Shown here in pieces: positions 1 to 13,058 of a stretch of 64,000 nucleotides of DNA (its first letter is position 1; every line of letters starts with the position of its first letter). The notes under the pieces are model-generated. The model searched no databases, was not told the origin of the DNA, and worked only from the letters and a program-made list of their open reading frames with translations. Position numbers and translations under genes: made by a program. The DNA is from Sarcocystis neurona (taxonomy: Eukaryota > Apicomplexa > Conoidasida > Eucoccidiorida > Sarcocystidae), in NCBI GenBank assembly GCA_000727475.1, contig KL647294.1:1716539-1780538 (forward strand), written 5' to 3'.

Positions 1-812
1 AGTGTACACAAATATTTGAGATGTGTACGCCACCAAGGTGATTCTGTCTGTGAACGTGTTCCTAGTTAAGTATTTATATTAGCACAAAAATAAGACACGT
101 ATCTAGAAAGGCTTCCTGCTAAGTCATCAAGATAACACAAGTGTATACATTGTCTCTGCAGTTCTCAACTGTAGATGCTCGCAAGCAAGCCAGAAAGCCG
201 CAACCCGCCAATGGGCCTTATTCTACGGTCCTGTGCTTAAGGAGTAACGAGGGTCCGCAGAAGGCGCACACACACACGTACCTCTATATACATGCAGGCA
301 AACATATACACGGATACAGACAAATAGGCAGGAAAACACCGTTTTCTGCGTTGTAGTGAATAGGCTGGAACGCTAATTGGAAACCTTTCAACGAGCATCC
401 ACAAATAGGAAAGGCGAATGGGTATGCAACACTAGATCTCAGATACCACAGGCATGCACACATATACTGTATGTCTCCAGTCCTACCATTATGCCTCCCC
501 GCTCGCTGCTGTATGTGCGCGTTTCGGAAGAAACAGTTGGAATGCCGGCAGCAGCCGCGTCAGCGGCAGCGCAGACACCTCGCAGTATCGGAAGGCAGAT
601 AAACACGTAGGCTGCGGGGTCAGTGAACACGTAGAATAGCCGGTGGATGAGAGTTGTGGACCACCTTCCATAAGAGGTCGCTCGTCCGTCGGCTCTGCAA
701 GGTTGAATAGATCACATATTAACGCGCCTGAAAAGAAAGACAAGGATGCTCTTTCGGAGGATGTCGTCCCATCAGTTGCGAATAGTTTGCCGAAGAAGAC
801 GGATGTTTTGTT
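1..812. other. No resolved gene
   Basis: Short overlapping open frames occur on both strands, for example 643-981 on the plus strand and 489-911 on the minus strand. None has a recognisable domain or a convincing set of splice sites. A short CA run lies near 270-300. Confidence 0.4.
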
Positions 813-1945
813 ATGGGAGAAGAAAGTACCTTGTTCTGGCCGATGGTGCTGGACCTGCAAGAACAACTTTGCAGTCTTTCCATGCTGTGCTCTAGAGGTA
901 CAAGTACGCAATTCTGCGCAGATCCCTTACATCGTCAGCTGTCTACACTACGTAATTGCTTCGTTGAAGGGAAACATTTAAGCTATCTCTTTTCTCGAGG
1001 GGAACAATTTACCCCTATAGAGACAAAAGCTATCTTCAATTCTGTGCAGTTCGTGTTTCTCCGCTTTCTGTTCTTACTTCGGAGTCGGCTGTCAGAGGTG
1101 TTGGGGAACGCTATCAGTGCCATGGGTAGCAACAGCAGCTGCACTTACGGCAGAGTCAGCAGCAGGGGCACATCAACCGAACAAATTTACTCTTTTCAAA
1201 CAGGAACAGATGGCAGGACTGCTCGGCTGCAGCGGCCCGAGCCGAGCAGAGAGGGCGGCAGTTCAGGAGCTAGGCGCACCAGGTCAGGCAAGGCTGTCAC
1301 AGCGTGAGACACGAGTGTAATTACAGCATCAAGTGGGCACGGCACGCAGTGCATACAGCCTCTAAGCAGGCGCTGGAGCTGCACACAGGCAGTTGTAGTG
1401 AGTGCGGATCACAAGAACGAAAGCAGTAGCTTTGAACGAGACCGAGACAGTGGTCACATATGATCCGCAGCTACCCTTTGGAAAAGTGAAAGAACTGCAT
1501 TTCTACAATATGTATGCAGATACTCCCACAGCAAAACTATACTCGATCCGATCGACACACTCGCTGTTGCAGTGGGAACAGCAACACGAGCACTACGACG
1601 TTTTGGCGGATGATTACGCTGCTGCAGATCCCACAAGCAGATTCTGCGTTCAGTTCACTACACCGCTGCTGCTGCAGCAGACACAAAGCATCAGGGAAGA
1701 GTACAATTCGCTAGAACACTGCTGCTGCAGTAGCACCGAAGACGTAGGGCCCACTCAGATCGACACTTTTGCCGTGTGAGTAGCAGCAGGCTGCTCAACT
1801 ACATCCCTGCTGGCGCAGCATTAGCAGACTGTTGACGGAGAGTCCTGTGATGCTGCTGTTGCAGCAACACGTCAAAGGAGATACTTCGGCAGTTCACGCA
1901 GTGGTTGCAGCGGCAAGAAGGGCGGTGGAGGAACGATCGACCTTG
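813..1945 (+). CDS. Unidentified multi-exon protein gene, partial model
   Basis: I do not recognise this protein. Four stretches read like protein. The first opens with an ATG at 813 (MGEEST) and runs to a GT donor after 1125. The second ends at 1303, before GTGAGA, in a frame containing FTLFKQEQMAG. The third covers roughly 1424-1775, contains YDPQLPFGKVKELHF and ends before GTGAGT. The fourth, 1828-1945, begins after an AG acceptor with LLTESPVMLLLQQ and ends before GTAAGC. The 1775/1828 junction closes in phase (phase 2), leaving 39 full codons in the last exon and a phase 0 end. The first two joins are not settled because the acceptors are weak. The gene should continue past 1945, but the next exon was not found. 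Function is unknown. Confidence 0.4.
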
Positions 1946-3203
1946 GTAAGCCCTGGGCGTCTGGTAAGCCTTATGGGTGGCGCCCGGCATTGTCACCTAC
2001 TATGCCTTCGCATTTGATTATAGTAGCTGCAGCGTAAGCCTCGCCTGCAGCAATAGCAGCAGCGGCATCTGCCTTACGTCCAGTAAATGCATGAGCAGCA
2101 TACGGACAGCGGCAGCCACGCATGCAGCAGACGCTCGTCTGCAGTAGCGTCGACGCATACATAGAAGCAACGCCAGCACCGGTAGCCAAGCCTTCATAAC
2201 CACAGCTGTCTCGCCAGTGCCCAGATACGTACCAACAGCAGCAGGGTTGCGTGTACACACACAGTAAGAACCGTATTCCCTGTAAAGGAGGCAGAAGCAC
2301 GGGACAGGCTAGCATCTTCAGTCCGACAGTAGGACCTTTCTTTGCAGAACGCACGGGTGTCGTGTCGTGGACGCGTGGTAACTCCTTGATGCTGCTGCTG
2401 CTGCTGGTACCTATTAACGCGAAGTAGCTTGACCGCAAAAACAAGTCATTCTAAACAATGCTCGTTGTCAACGATCTGGCCCTAGAACAAATCATTCTAA
2501 ACAGTGCTGCTGCCATCCACGGCTTGGCAAGCCCAAGCGCCACCGGCGGCAACAGCCACCTACGCAGCAGCATCCGCGGCAGTAACAACCAGACCAACGA
2601 CTCCGGCGTCAATCGCTGGAACAAGGGCAACAGCAGCGACAGTCACAGCCACCGCAGTGCCGACCGCCGCCCCGTTTGCAGCCACACATACGAGCAACAC
2701 AATCCACCTAGCGACGTCGCGACATACCACACTAGCAGAGGTCGCTGGCAAGCACAGGGATGCGCGGGTTCGCGTCGAAGAACATGGAATGTTGTATTTG
2801 TCTCTCGGCATCATGTTCTAGCGACTGGACGGATACTGGTCGCACGAGTCAGACCAGGAGCATCGGAAGCCGCAGCAGGATCTCACCCGCGCGGCACACG
2901 AACAGCAGTAACTCAGTGCGGCTTGTGCCAACAGAAGCAACCACAGCGTCAACAGAAACGGTACGCAATAACCGTTGGCTACTCACACAATATCAAGCCA
3001 CAATGCTGGCGTAAGATCCCCCCGGTACCTCACTACCTATATGTGTATCATTCTGTATATACATACACACACGTGAACGTACCCATACACATATATATAC
3101 ATATATATACGAATACGTATACGACAGTGCGCGCACTGCAGTTCGCTGCAACATGACACCAGCAGCCAGTGTAGCTGCAGGACGCCGCGCGGCGGCAGAC
3201 AAG
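1946..3203. other. Repeat-rich stretch, no resolved gene
   Basis: The stretch is rich in GCA/CAG triplets and has long open frames on both strands. One is an ATG frame at 2458-3156 (+), whose opening overlaps an imperfect direct repeat of about 20 bases at 2443 and 2488. Another is an Ala/Val-rich frame at 2560-2814 (-). A mixed CA/TA microsatellite lies at about 3050-3125. Open frames in triplet-repeat DNA are expected by chance in several frames, so none is called as a gene. Confidence 0.35.
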
Positions 3204-6200
3204 TCACGCCTGCAGTAGCTGCGGGTCAAGACCACCGTAGCAGCAATACAAAAGGAAGACCTGCAGCGCCGAAGCGGGAGAGCTCAAGAAGCACAAAAAA
3301 AGATCCCGCAGCAACAACTACGGGGCTACCCATCCCACTCGGTAAACGTTAAGGTTGTCGATGCCTATATTCTTTGTGTAACGGCTCGGTCCTGGCTGCA
3401 CAGCTGCTGGTAGCTGCTGCTCCTGTTGTTGTAGCCGCTCGAGTGCCCTCTTCGTCTCCTGAATCATCTCTGCCGCCTACAGAGAACAACAGCAACAAAA
3501 GGAGCCCGCGATAAGTCAGCGTCCCAGGCCCGTTGATACACTTTTGAGATTCACGGACCTGTTCATGCCCATGCTTGCACACACGCATACACGTACACAC
3601 GTTTACCATGTAGACAGCTTTATCAGCAGACGAGTTGCTGAACGTTTCCCTGTCGCCCACAAGGGAAACAGCAGCGTAAGCACTGCACCACTGGGGAACC
3701 TTCCGTGCCCCTCACTGTACGCTTAGACTTGTGTGCACGTGCAGAGGCATGAACTACGCACGTATTTATACGGTGTGGACGTGCAGTGGCATTTGCAAGC
3801 TGCGCATGCGTAGTAGCACCTCCTCAGTCGTTTCCGCGGTCTACAGTCCGCCGCAGTATTCTTCAACCAACACTTCCGGCAGCCACTGCTGAAAGGGTTC
3901 CTACAGCCGGTCCTACCGTAAAAATCCAGCAGACGCACATATACACAGACAGCGAAGACGCGTCCAGCTACGTCCACATTAGTAGACGTGTACATACGGA
4001 TATATACACGTACCGCTTTCGAAAACGTGCATACATATAATATGAGAGACAGAGAGAGGCACATGCGCACACGCTTCCGCCACACTAATACACACGTATA
4101 CACACCCGCACATACACATAGACATGTGTTTATGTTTGTGTACGTCTCAGGTGCCCCTTTTGGCGCACACGTCCAGCAAGAGGGAAGGAGAAAACATTTG
4201 CGTATCTCTACGCGCGAGATCCGTCCTACGCAGTTGCACTTACCTCATGCATTATACTCCTCTCTTCCACGTTTCCATTTCTCTACTTCCGATCTCCCTT
4301 GAGATACGCATGGGTGCATACCTGCCTACTTGCAGACGTGTACTGTCCATATCTTATCATGCACGCAGAGGAAGAAACAGAACGGTGTACCTTTACCGCG
4401 TTGTACGTGCCGCGAGCGCTCATCCGAGTGCGTGGGCAGGGGACGGCATGCAGCGTCCGCCCGTCTCCATACACCTACTACGGATACATACAAACTTACA
4501 CACATGTGTACATACGTCTACACGTGTACACGCACATGTGTAGAGGTATATTTACACACAGGTGTATATTTATGTACATGGATAAATGCACACACTCCAG
4601 GTGTACAACCGCACGCTTTTTACAAATATGTACGTGCACCGACACATCTGTTTACAAAACATACACGGGTGCCGGGGCATATATATCCGGATGTGTTCGT
4701 GTGTGCAGCTAGTTGCGGAGGACGGCACGCGGGCAGACGAACGACACTGCCTATGTGCTTTTGCCACACTCGTGTACGAAGTCGGGCACGCAGAAACGAC
4801 GGAGACGAGAAGAACAGGAAAAACGGGGAAAGACACAAGACGACAGCAAGACGGAAGGCGACAGCAACAGCGAACACGACGTCAACGAGGAGGTGGAGGA
4901 ACGAGTTATGAAGATGATGCTGGTCTTCGCTCTCTAATTCTTCTCCTCTCTTCGTGTTCTTCCGCCGGAGTCCTCAAGAGCTATTTCCGTTGTTCGCTCT
5001 CCCTGCGTCTCCTTCTTGACGACGCTTACCGTTTTTGCAGCTGCAGGGTCGCAGACGATCTCTCTGAAGCCGTCGTCCTTCTTCATCACCACGATGCTGG
5101 GGACGTGCTCCACCTGGTGTACGTACGCCGCAGACAGTCGACAGCTGTTCACATGGTGCCTAACGCCTAGGGAGGAAACCAAGGACGGAAAACGGTAAAG
5201 GAAAAGAGTAACGGTTGAGAAAGCAGATAAAAGAAGACGACGACAGAAAGCTGAAGGATCACACCTGGAAAAAGGTAACTCCCGTTAGCGATCGCAGGAG
5301 TACGAGCCCAGTTCCTCCTGCGAGCCTTACACAGCTCGGAGAGAAGGCGACACTACAGCGCGAACGAAAATCCAGCAGCAACGATAGCAGCAGCAGACCA
5401 ACAGAGCAGCGAGAGTAGTGGTAGCCGCAGTAGCGGTGCTGCATACTGGATGAGCGGAAGGGCCAGCAGTAGCAGTTTCTCCCTCCTGTTTTGCAACGCG
5501 TGCGGACCCATACGCAGCAGCAACAGTGTGCAGGCGCAGCACAGCGGCAATACCAGCGTGCTGCCATGCGATTGAGTTAATCGCAAGAACAAGGAGGACG
5601 TCGAGGAGCCGAATCCCGCACCGCGCGCGCCTTTCGCTGGTACTTCTACGGGTAGCACGACAGTATTCGAGCAAACGCCGGAGGATGCAGGTAACAGCGA
5701 CGCTAGCACATCACCGGAAGAGTACAGAGAGAAGCAATAGTAGCTGTAGGACGCTTGTGGAAGCGGAAGCAGTAGCACGTGTGCGAGACGCCCTGCAGCA
5801 TTAGGAGGGTCGACAAAGGAGCAGCAAAAGCAGCGCCGAAGTGAGAACATGCAACAGAAGAAAGGAATTCCGCCAGCAGCTGCTAACACGAGTCACGTAT
5901 ACAGCTATCTGCAGCAAAGAAGGACGAGCTGTGCAGGTGCAACAGCAGCTCCTGGCAGCAGCACGCCTCACCGCAGCAACCACCAGCAGTTCTAGAAATC
6001 CGCTAGGGTAAACAGAGCAGCAGCCGGTGCCGACAGCGACGGCTGCCGTTTAGCAGTAAAAGGCAGCGGCGACAGCAGCAGCTGCTGCTCACAACCACGG
6101 CAACTTTCCACCGGTAGCAGTTACTTCCAAAATTCGCGGCAACAGCATCGTGGAGGGCGCACTTCCCAGCTTTTGCCTTGACCTACTCTGGCGTGGTACG

Positions 6201-7194
6201 CCGCACGCGGGACTTCGTCACAGTCAATAAGCAGGAAAAGCGGATGTGTTGCGGCATCGGTACTGCTGCGGCTTTCACTTCGCGCTGCAGCTGTCGTGAC
6301 TACTGCCAGTTCCTTGAAGGGCTGCAACAGTAGCTTGGACTGCAAGGAGCCACGAGTGACGAAGCAGCAAATCAGCGGCTGTGTGTGGCTTTTCTCGTAC
6401 ACGCAGGTTTCGTAAAAATTCATCGAGATTACTCGCAGCACATTCTGGGAGGTACGAGCCGCTGTAGCTGCTCCTGCTGCTTCTGCGTCCTCTCCTACGG
6501 TTTCTGCCACTGCCTCGTAGGTGCTGCCCCGGCTGGTGCAGCCAAAAATTGGAGGCGGAGTCGGCAGCGTCGCGGCATGCCGCTGTTTCCTCCCAGCAGG
6601 GACGCCGCTGAAACATTGACGTCTTTGTTGCTGTTGAGGCCGCGAAGCGCATGCAACAGCGTTTTTGCCGCCAGCAACAATGGCAGATGAGGAAGGAGAG
6701 AAGAGACGGAGGCAGAGAGAAGCGGTGCCGGTGGACAGGCCAGCTTCACCTGGACCGACACCGCGAGTACAACCGGCAACAGCAGTTGCCCTGCAGCCAG
6801 TGTTGCAGCCGCACTCCGTTCCGCAGATGCAGCTGCAGCATTTCTTTTGCATGAAGTCACACAAAAGAGGACACACCTCCTCGCCACAACAGGCGCGTTT
6901 GCTGCTCGTGCTCCTCCTCCTTGCGGTGCAGCGCTGCTCGCGGCCGCTGATATCGCCTGTGTCGCGGGCGGAGTGTACGTACACCCAGGAACAGCGGGAG
7001 ACACTGCATGATGACGGCACACGACATCTCTTCTTGTGCCTTTGGGGTGTGAGTGACGACAGCACAGGAACGTCAGACTTGCGTGATAACCTTCCCAACG
7101 AGTGACGGGAGCTTAGTGCATGCGGCAGAGCAAACAACCGTTCTGCCACTCCTGCAGACGCAGCCGCGATTGAGGAGAGGAGACCACTGGCCAT
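3204..7194 (-). CDS. Thioredoxin-fold protein lacking a CxxC motif
   Basis: The predicted protein of about 431 residues carries a thioredoxin-like domain. Proposed exons are 7194-6187, 5113-5030, 3476-3330 and 3260-3204, all joined in phase 0. The first two are the best supported. Exon 1 (residues about 248-336) has PLICCFV, the helix-like SKLLLQPFKELA and the strand PLFLLIDCDE. Its donor (GTAGGT) joins the acceptor before 5113 to give HARVEHVPSIVVMKKDDGF, matching the cis-Pro loop (VPS) and following strands of the fold. Where the catalytic CxxC should lie the protein reads TRGSLQSK, so it is probably not a classical oxidoreductase. Exon 3 is a Gln-rich coiled-coil-like helix, and exon 4 ends at a TGA. 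The ATG at 7194 opens an amphipathic, Arg/Ser-containing N-terminus that could target mitochondrion or apicoplast. The Cys-rich middle of exon 1 may hide introns. Confidence 0.5.
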
Positions 7195-8715
7195 AGCTCC
7201 GCTTCGTATAGATCCCCCAAGGCGTAACTGCAGCGGCTGCTACTGCGAGACGAAGCGTTGATGGGAGGACAAATCCGTATAGCAATGCCAGCAGCAGCGT
7301 TAGCGAAGCAGCGGCACCGGCAGCATAACAAAAGTAGCTGCAGTAGCTCGCACAAGACAAGATGGGCCAGAAAAAACAAGACAGACGAAACCAGACAACT
7401 GCTGAGGAGGAAAAAGTGAACTGCACGAAAAGAAGCAGTGCATACCTTCAGGAATGCAACAGTTGCACCAGCACGCCGGGCAGCAATGGCACAAACAGCA
7501 GCGTCGTTCCCGACGGTAGGAGCAACACGGGCAGCAGCACAGGCGTAGCTGCAGCAGCGCAGCAACAGCAGCGGAGTCGCGGGACAACGAGCAGCGCACG
7601 GAACGCAGCAGGAGGAAAGCAGCGTCGCCAGTGGGAGAAAACGACGTAAGTATAGGAGACGAAGGCTGGAGAGCGGCGTGGAGCGCTAACAGGGGGGACA
7701 ATCCGGCTACGGCAATTACACAGGGTGCAACTGTAACCCTTGCTCTGTCAATCCGTCTACCCTGGTGACCCGCTTGGTTTGCTGCTGGCGGCTGTGCGAC
7801 TGCTGTTGTTTCTTCCCCTCCTGCTGCTGTGTCTGATGCCACTGTGGTAGCCAATGATGTCGCTATTGCTCTACGTAAAAGTCCTGGCAACCGCTGTTTT
7901 GTTGGTCTACCGCTGTGGTTTTCCTCTCTCCTGCCGACGAAGGCTACATATTCTGCTCCCCTGCTGGTTCCTAGGTTGTGCCGACGAGTGTACGAGGGGG
8001 GGGGCTGCCCGCGTGCAGGGGCACTGGGGCTCTTGTTAATGTCGTGGCCTGGTGGTACTCACACAGCGCACTCTCTTTCCGTGTGTGTAAGCTGCCTTTG
8101 AGTTAGCTGCGACGGCCGAGTTGCTGTAACCACGTATTACGTGATTTCTCCGCTGTATACGGATGTATTCGGCACACTCATATTTTCACCATCCATATAC
8201 AACCTATCTTCACATTGATAGATATTTATAAACAAACATACCTTATTTTGTTTTGTACACACCGGCTCTGTGCATACACATAAGCTTCCCCACCAGTGTG
8301 CACCACCTTGCATATATGTTTGCTTACAATTATGGCCACAGTCGTACATTCTTTGTATGCCTGTGTGTCAGTTTGCACTGCAGTGCCACTTCCACGTATG
8401 TGTATATACGTATGCACTTAATGGGGGTGGTCGTTGTACGCGTTTGAAAAACTCCGCTTATATCAATATATATATGAGCGTGGCAGATATTGTGAAGGCG
8501 CGACTGCATACGTGGATGTAAATCTGAGTTTGGGAGAGCGGTGCTGCTCCCGCCTAACGCACCTGGTCTCCCACTTCGCATGGTGCTGCTGGCAATACCG
8601 CGACGGCTGACGATAGTCGCTCTACTGCTGCAGCTGATGCAGGCTCCGCCACTGCTATTACGTACTGGCGTTATGTTGCAAATGTGATACTACTTCAATC
8701 AGGTCCATACTGCTG
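7195..8715. other. No resolved gene
   Basis: The first part (to about 7,850) is GCA/CAG-rich, with open frames in several phases. The longest minus-strand frame, 7300-7890, starts at TTG and is Cys/Leu-rich, typical of a shadow of triplet-repeat DNA. From about 8,140 to 8,520 the sequence becomes AT/TG-rich and non-coding in appearance. Confidence 0.4.
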
Positions 8716-9149
8716 ATGATCAGAGCCGCGTCCGCTCGCGTTCGGCCTGTGTTACATATACCTGGTGTCGTCAAAACATCGCCTGCATCGTCAAATGAAG
8801 AAGACTTGCCTTCAGTGGGGTCAACACGAGACACATCTCCTGTTCACTCTCCTCTATATAAACCGAAACATCGTGCAGGTAGTGTTTTTCACTCCCTGCT
8901 ATTGAGTGTTCGTTGTACATCTTCCCTGAACTCACAGTGTCCATATGTGGAAAGCAGCGCGTGTGGATTCTTTAGAGGGTACAGTACTCTCTTTTATAAA
9001 GGTAAGTCAGGCAGCACAGTTGACAAGCTCACGACTATCTCTATTCTCACGTGAAGTGCCTGCGTGTGCGAGTGTGCGGAGCCCCCAGAACAAACTACTT
9101 TTGCAATGCAGATATGTGCATCCAGACGCTTTACCCTAGGCCACCGTAG
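8716..9149 (+). CDS. Possible two-exon small protein (107 residues)
   Basis: The ATG at 8716 opens a 95-codon frame that ends at 9001 before a strong GTAAGT donor. An acceptor (AATGCAG) before 9112 joins in matching phase 1 and adds 11 codons and a TAG at 9147-9149. The N-terminus (MIRAASARVRPV) has the Arg/Ala/Ser composition of a mitochondrial presequence. A Cys-containing stretch near residues 70-85 has no recognised motif. I do not recognise a family. The support is only the phase match and composition, so this could be a chance frame in a gene-poor stretch. Confidence 0.25.
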
Positions 9150-9530
9150 AAGCACTGTATAATCATTTATACGAGCATGAAACTGATATGAAAACAAAGA
9201 GCTCCGTGCCCAAGCGTAAGCATATGTGTGCATACACGTATCCGTATGTCTGCGTACTCACATGACATCCACACTACGGTGTTGTGCAAGATCCCCAGGA
9301 CAGCAGGGCGGACACGTTGCCACATCCATGTACATGTCACTGAAGAGGTACGAAACACATGCCCTACGGAGATTTAAATAAATGTATACCTGGTTTCTGC
9401 ACAGCGTGCATGTTCCACAAACAAATGCAAACAGGGATCCTCCGACTTCACCACCTAGGGAGCTACAGTTTGGCGACCCAAAGCTGAGTATTCACACACG
9501 GAAGTACAGACATACATTTTCTCGTATCCC

Positions 9531-9869
9531 TTAGACCACGTGGCAGTCCTTTTCAAATCTGCGTCTACAATATGCCCACACTAGCACTTGGCGCAGAACT
9601 TCCAGTGCGGAAACAGGAGTAAAGCTTTGGTGGGATGCAACCTCTGTATGGGTGTACGAAGTAACTGACGAAAAATGTTTCTCCTTTCGTCTCTCGCGTT
9701 CGGCTGCGTGAGAACTGTCCGACGGCCGGGTCGCCTTGTACGGTTGAAGAAGCGAAGCATCTGCGGAAGTGTTATCCAGCTTGGAAATTATACACGTACT
9801 ATAATAGACCAGGCATCCCAACACTGCCGGTGTCAGTCCATTAATAACTGTGATAATGGAACGAAGCAT
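9531..9869 (-). CDS. Possible small single-pass membrane protein (112 residues)
   Basis: The frame runs from an ATG at 9869 to a stop at 9531. A hydrophobic segment spans about residues 5-29 (ITVINGLTPAVLGCLVYYST), followed by a polar region with a basic cluster (ERERRKEK). It could be an N-terminally anchored membrane protein, or only the last exon of a longer gene, since acceptor-like CAG sites lie close to the start. No family is recognised and no neighbour suggests a role. Confidence 0.2.
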   Translation of the reverse strand: MLRSIITVINGLTPAVLGCLVYYSTCIISKLDNTSADASLLQPYKATRPSDSSHAAERERRKEKHFSSVTSYTHTEVASHQSFTPVSALEVLRQVLVWAYCRRRFEKDCHVV

Positions 9870-12800
9870 GGATGTAGAACTGGTGGATAACAGTACCAAA
9901 ATGGCTTCTGTAAGGACACTTGTGTTTCAAAGAGCCTGTTGTGCGTTTCTGAGGTGTGTTCTGGCACGCTCATGTCTCACGGTGCTTGTTGGAGAACACC
10001 GCTCACCCCCGGAGTGGCGGGCTGATCAAGAGATCCGCATCTTACGCAGCTAGGTTTACGCGATCCAACTCACCAGTGACATCCGTAAGCAGGTGCTCAG
10101 TTGGCACGTTGTTGCACTACATACACACTATACATCTTTCGTTTGTTGCTTGTTGATTCGGTAACAGCTGCTTACTCGATACGCCCTGTATCTTACAATG
10201 CCGGCGTTGCACTATGTACACGTTACACATCTTTCGTCTGCTCCTGTTTGGAGATGCAACGGCTTAGCGCCTGGCGCGTCCAGATGGTAGAGGATTCCTA
10301 CTGCGACTGCACTGCTGCAGTGTGCCACAGTTCCATTTCTGACTACAAACGGAATAGACATCTGTTGAGATCCGAACAACCACGTCCATGAAAGCGCAGT
10401 CAACCCGATGTACTACCTGCCGCCCGCTCCCGTATACTGAAGCGTGCATGCGGTACACCCAGCCTGCGGTGGGCACTTCCCACTGGCTGGGATACACACA
10501 CACACACACACACACACATACACACACCCACTATATAGACACATGTAGCGCCGGGCATGTGATGGTTTGCGCCACACTCAGTCGGCATTAGCACCTTCTG
10601 ATTTCGGGGTGATCACGATATTCGCGCAATATATTCATCGAAACGTGTAGGCGTGGGCGCTCAGCGGCAGACGCGCCCAGGCGCGTATCAACATACAGTA
10701 CAGGAGTCCTGGAAACGTAGTACTGGCGCGCGTGTCAGCTGCGAATACGGGCGCTTAGGTAGACCTCCGGCGGTTCACATGGCGTAATGATTTCTTACCC
10801 TAGGCGTGTACTAGACGGGGAAAAGGAGAGCGTCGAGTGCATTCCCAAGGAATTACAGCAGGCTTTGTCGGTTTACGTGGTGAACCGGAAGGAAAAGTGA
10901 CAAGCGTGTGCCACTCAAGTACACATGAAAATCCTTTGTCATGCAGGAATGGTATGATATACCACATCGTCTGAAGAAACACGATCGCGTGACGCCGATG
11001 TGCGACCGCGACGCTTGCAGAGCACCCACGTGGAACGGTGGGCGTATTTTCAGCTCGCTGTGGTGACAATGGTAGCACACGCGTATCGACGCATTCTTTT
11101 AATCACACGTAATACACGTTCACGTGAGACGTATCAGGGAAGCCGCTGCTTTTGTACGGATATACAGAGTAAAAAGGCAACGAAAATAGATATGTGTACA
11201 GCGAGCGGCAAGCACGGGGCAACTTCTCTTCAGCTGCATGCGACGGAGCTGACGGACAGCACAAGGCGGCGGCAATAAAAAACCACTTTCTGCTTCAGTC
11301 GTCAACAGAGGAAGCACGTAGTAGCCACAACGGTCGCAAGTTGAAGCCGTGCGGATATTTTTTGAAGTTTTCAACACCTAGAAAGCAACACAGTGCCCAA
11401 TGAAGCCGCAAGTTACAAAATCACTCGCACACACTCACGAAGTGCAAAACGAAAGCAGGCAGCGTGGTATCGGTGGCGCCAGATTCCGCTGCTTAGGCTG
11501 GGGCCCTCTCATCCCACTAACAGTCTCAAAGAAAAACATGTATTCTCTCTCCAAAGGGGTGCTGCCGCATTTCACTGATGAAGCTCATTACTGTGCATCA
11601 CAACCTTTACTAAAAATTCCCTCGCTGCGATTAAATTTGTTCCACGCATCATGCTGCTTACAAAGCAGTCGCCAGGTTGTGAAAAGCTGTGCAAAGATTT
11701 GAGCATGTGGAGCATTCGTAAACATAGGGACACAAAAAAAGTACTTTGATCACGCATTTGTGCACTCGCATATATGCGCAGTAAAGCACGCACGTCTGGG
11801 CGTATGACAGTGAGTGCGTACACGAGCATGCGACATTCGTACGGGCGTACACACGAAGACAAATTAGCCACTGGGTGGTTCTGAAAAAAAGTTTGCCGCT
11901 GTTGTTTACCAGTCGGCGTCGGTGCGGAAAGCCCATTCCGTTCACAAGCGAACAATTACGATCAGGTATTACAATGAAGTTCGACGTAACGTAGGCACTG
12001 TGATCTACACATACGTCACGCGCATTTAACGCAGTCGAGGGCAGACAAGGTAGGAATGAAGCAGGCCCATCTTCGAGTCTATTCCTCCAAGTTGAGCTCA
12101 ATTAATTTCTTGTTTCAGTAAGGTACACTCACTGTACAATGCAACGTGTTGTTACAGTCCATAAATCAATAGTGGTCTTACAGGCATAAATAGACAAGCA
12201 ATGTGCATCGTGAAGAAAGTCGCTTTCTTCACTGTGCGTATTTTTCCTCTCTTTACTTGCAAGTTTCAGCAAGTAAGCGAAAGGTGGGCGACTGACCACT
12301 AGACTGACACCTGTGACGGGCCAAATGCAGAAGGGTATCCCGCAGCATACAAGTTGATACCCTCTCCAAGCATGCGGTGCGTTGCTGACAATAGCGGTAC
12401 ATCATAACGCTTCCTTTGAAAAAAAGATCCACTTACAGTAGGGTGCACAGTTGCCAAAAATAAAGATCAAATCTTGTCAAAATAGTGGTGGACCACATGG
12501 AAAACTGAATCACCAGCAAAGTCGGGGAGTATGAATAATTGAAAAACAGTTTATCTACGACAAAAATAGCCACAAGGACGCTAAACTTGTCTATCAGTAA
12601 ATCTACATCACGCTTCTGCTACGTCGAATCGAACCAGATTGTGTATGGGCGTTTATCCGGGCAACCATGGGTCACATTCTTACTCTTACGTCAAGTTTTG
12701 TTCGATGCGGCCTCGGGCTGACACGCAACACCTGCTTACGAGAGCAGCTCAAGTGCTGCGATAAACGATTCTGTATGCTGTAGAAGCCCCTCGTGGAACA

Positions 12801-13058
12801 CCACGCCTCTGCAGCGTCAACTTCTACTTCTGCAAAAAGTGCCTTGTTCGGAAATTGACATGGATGGAGTCCTCGCTGATCTGCATGTCCGCTCCGCACT
12901 GGGTACTGCAAATCAGATGAGACTGGTGAGTCACGGAATAATTCTCATCGCAGGAAGCCGCTGCAGGATGCAGAATGACTAGTGTCTTTCGCAGAACAGA
13001 TTGCAGCAGCACAGCTGTACGCCTGCTTGAAAACCTTGGGCCAATCGCCTGCTAACAT
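9870..13058. other. Gene-poor stretch with one candidate terminal exon
   Basis: I see no resolved gene. A CA microsatellite lies near 10496. From about 11,700 to 12,700 the sequence is relatively AT-rich with few long frames. At 12672-12906 (-), just after a good acceptor (TTTGCAG), a 78-codon frame containing FPNKALFAEVEVDAAEAW ends at a TGA. It could be a last exon of the Gln-rich gene that otherwise stops at 13059, but I could not find a phase-matched donor. Confidence 0.35.
10491..10527. repeat. CA dinucleotide microsatellite
   Basis: A run of CA repeats, interrupted once by TA, lies in otherwise gene-poor sequence. It explains the His/Thr-rich and Val/Cys-rich open frames seen over it on the two strands. 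Confidence 0.9.

Noticed and set aside
6495..7022. Alternative Ala/Leu-rich minus frame inside the first exon of the thioredoxin-fold gene
   Set aside because: It does not lead into the thioredoxin strands and is explained by GCA/TGC triplets read in another phase, although part of that exon may be intron.
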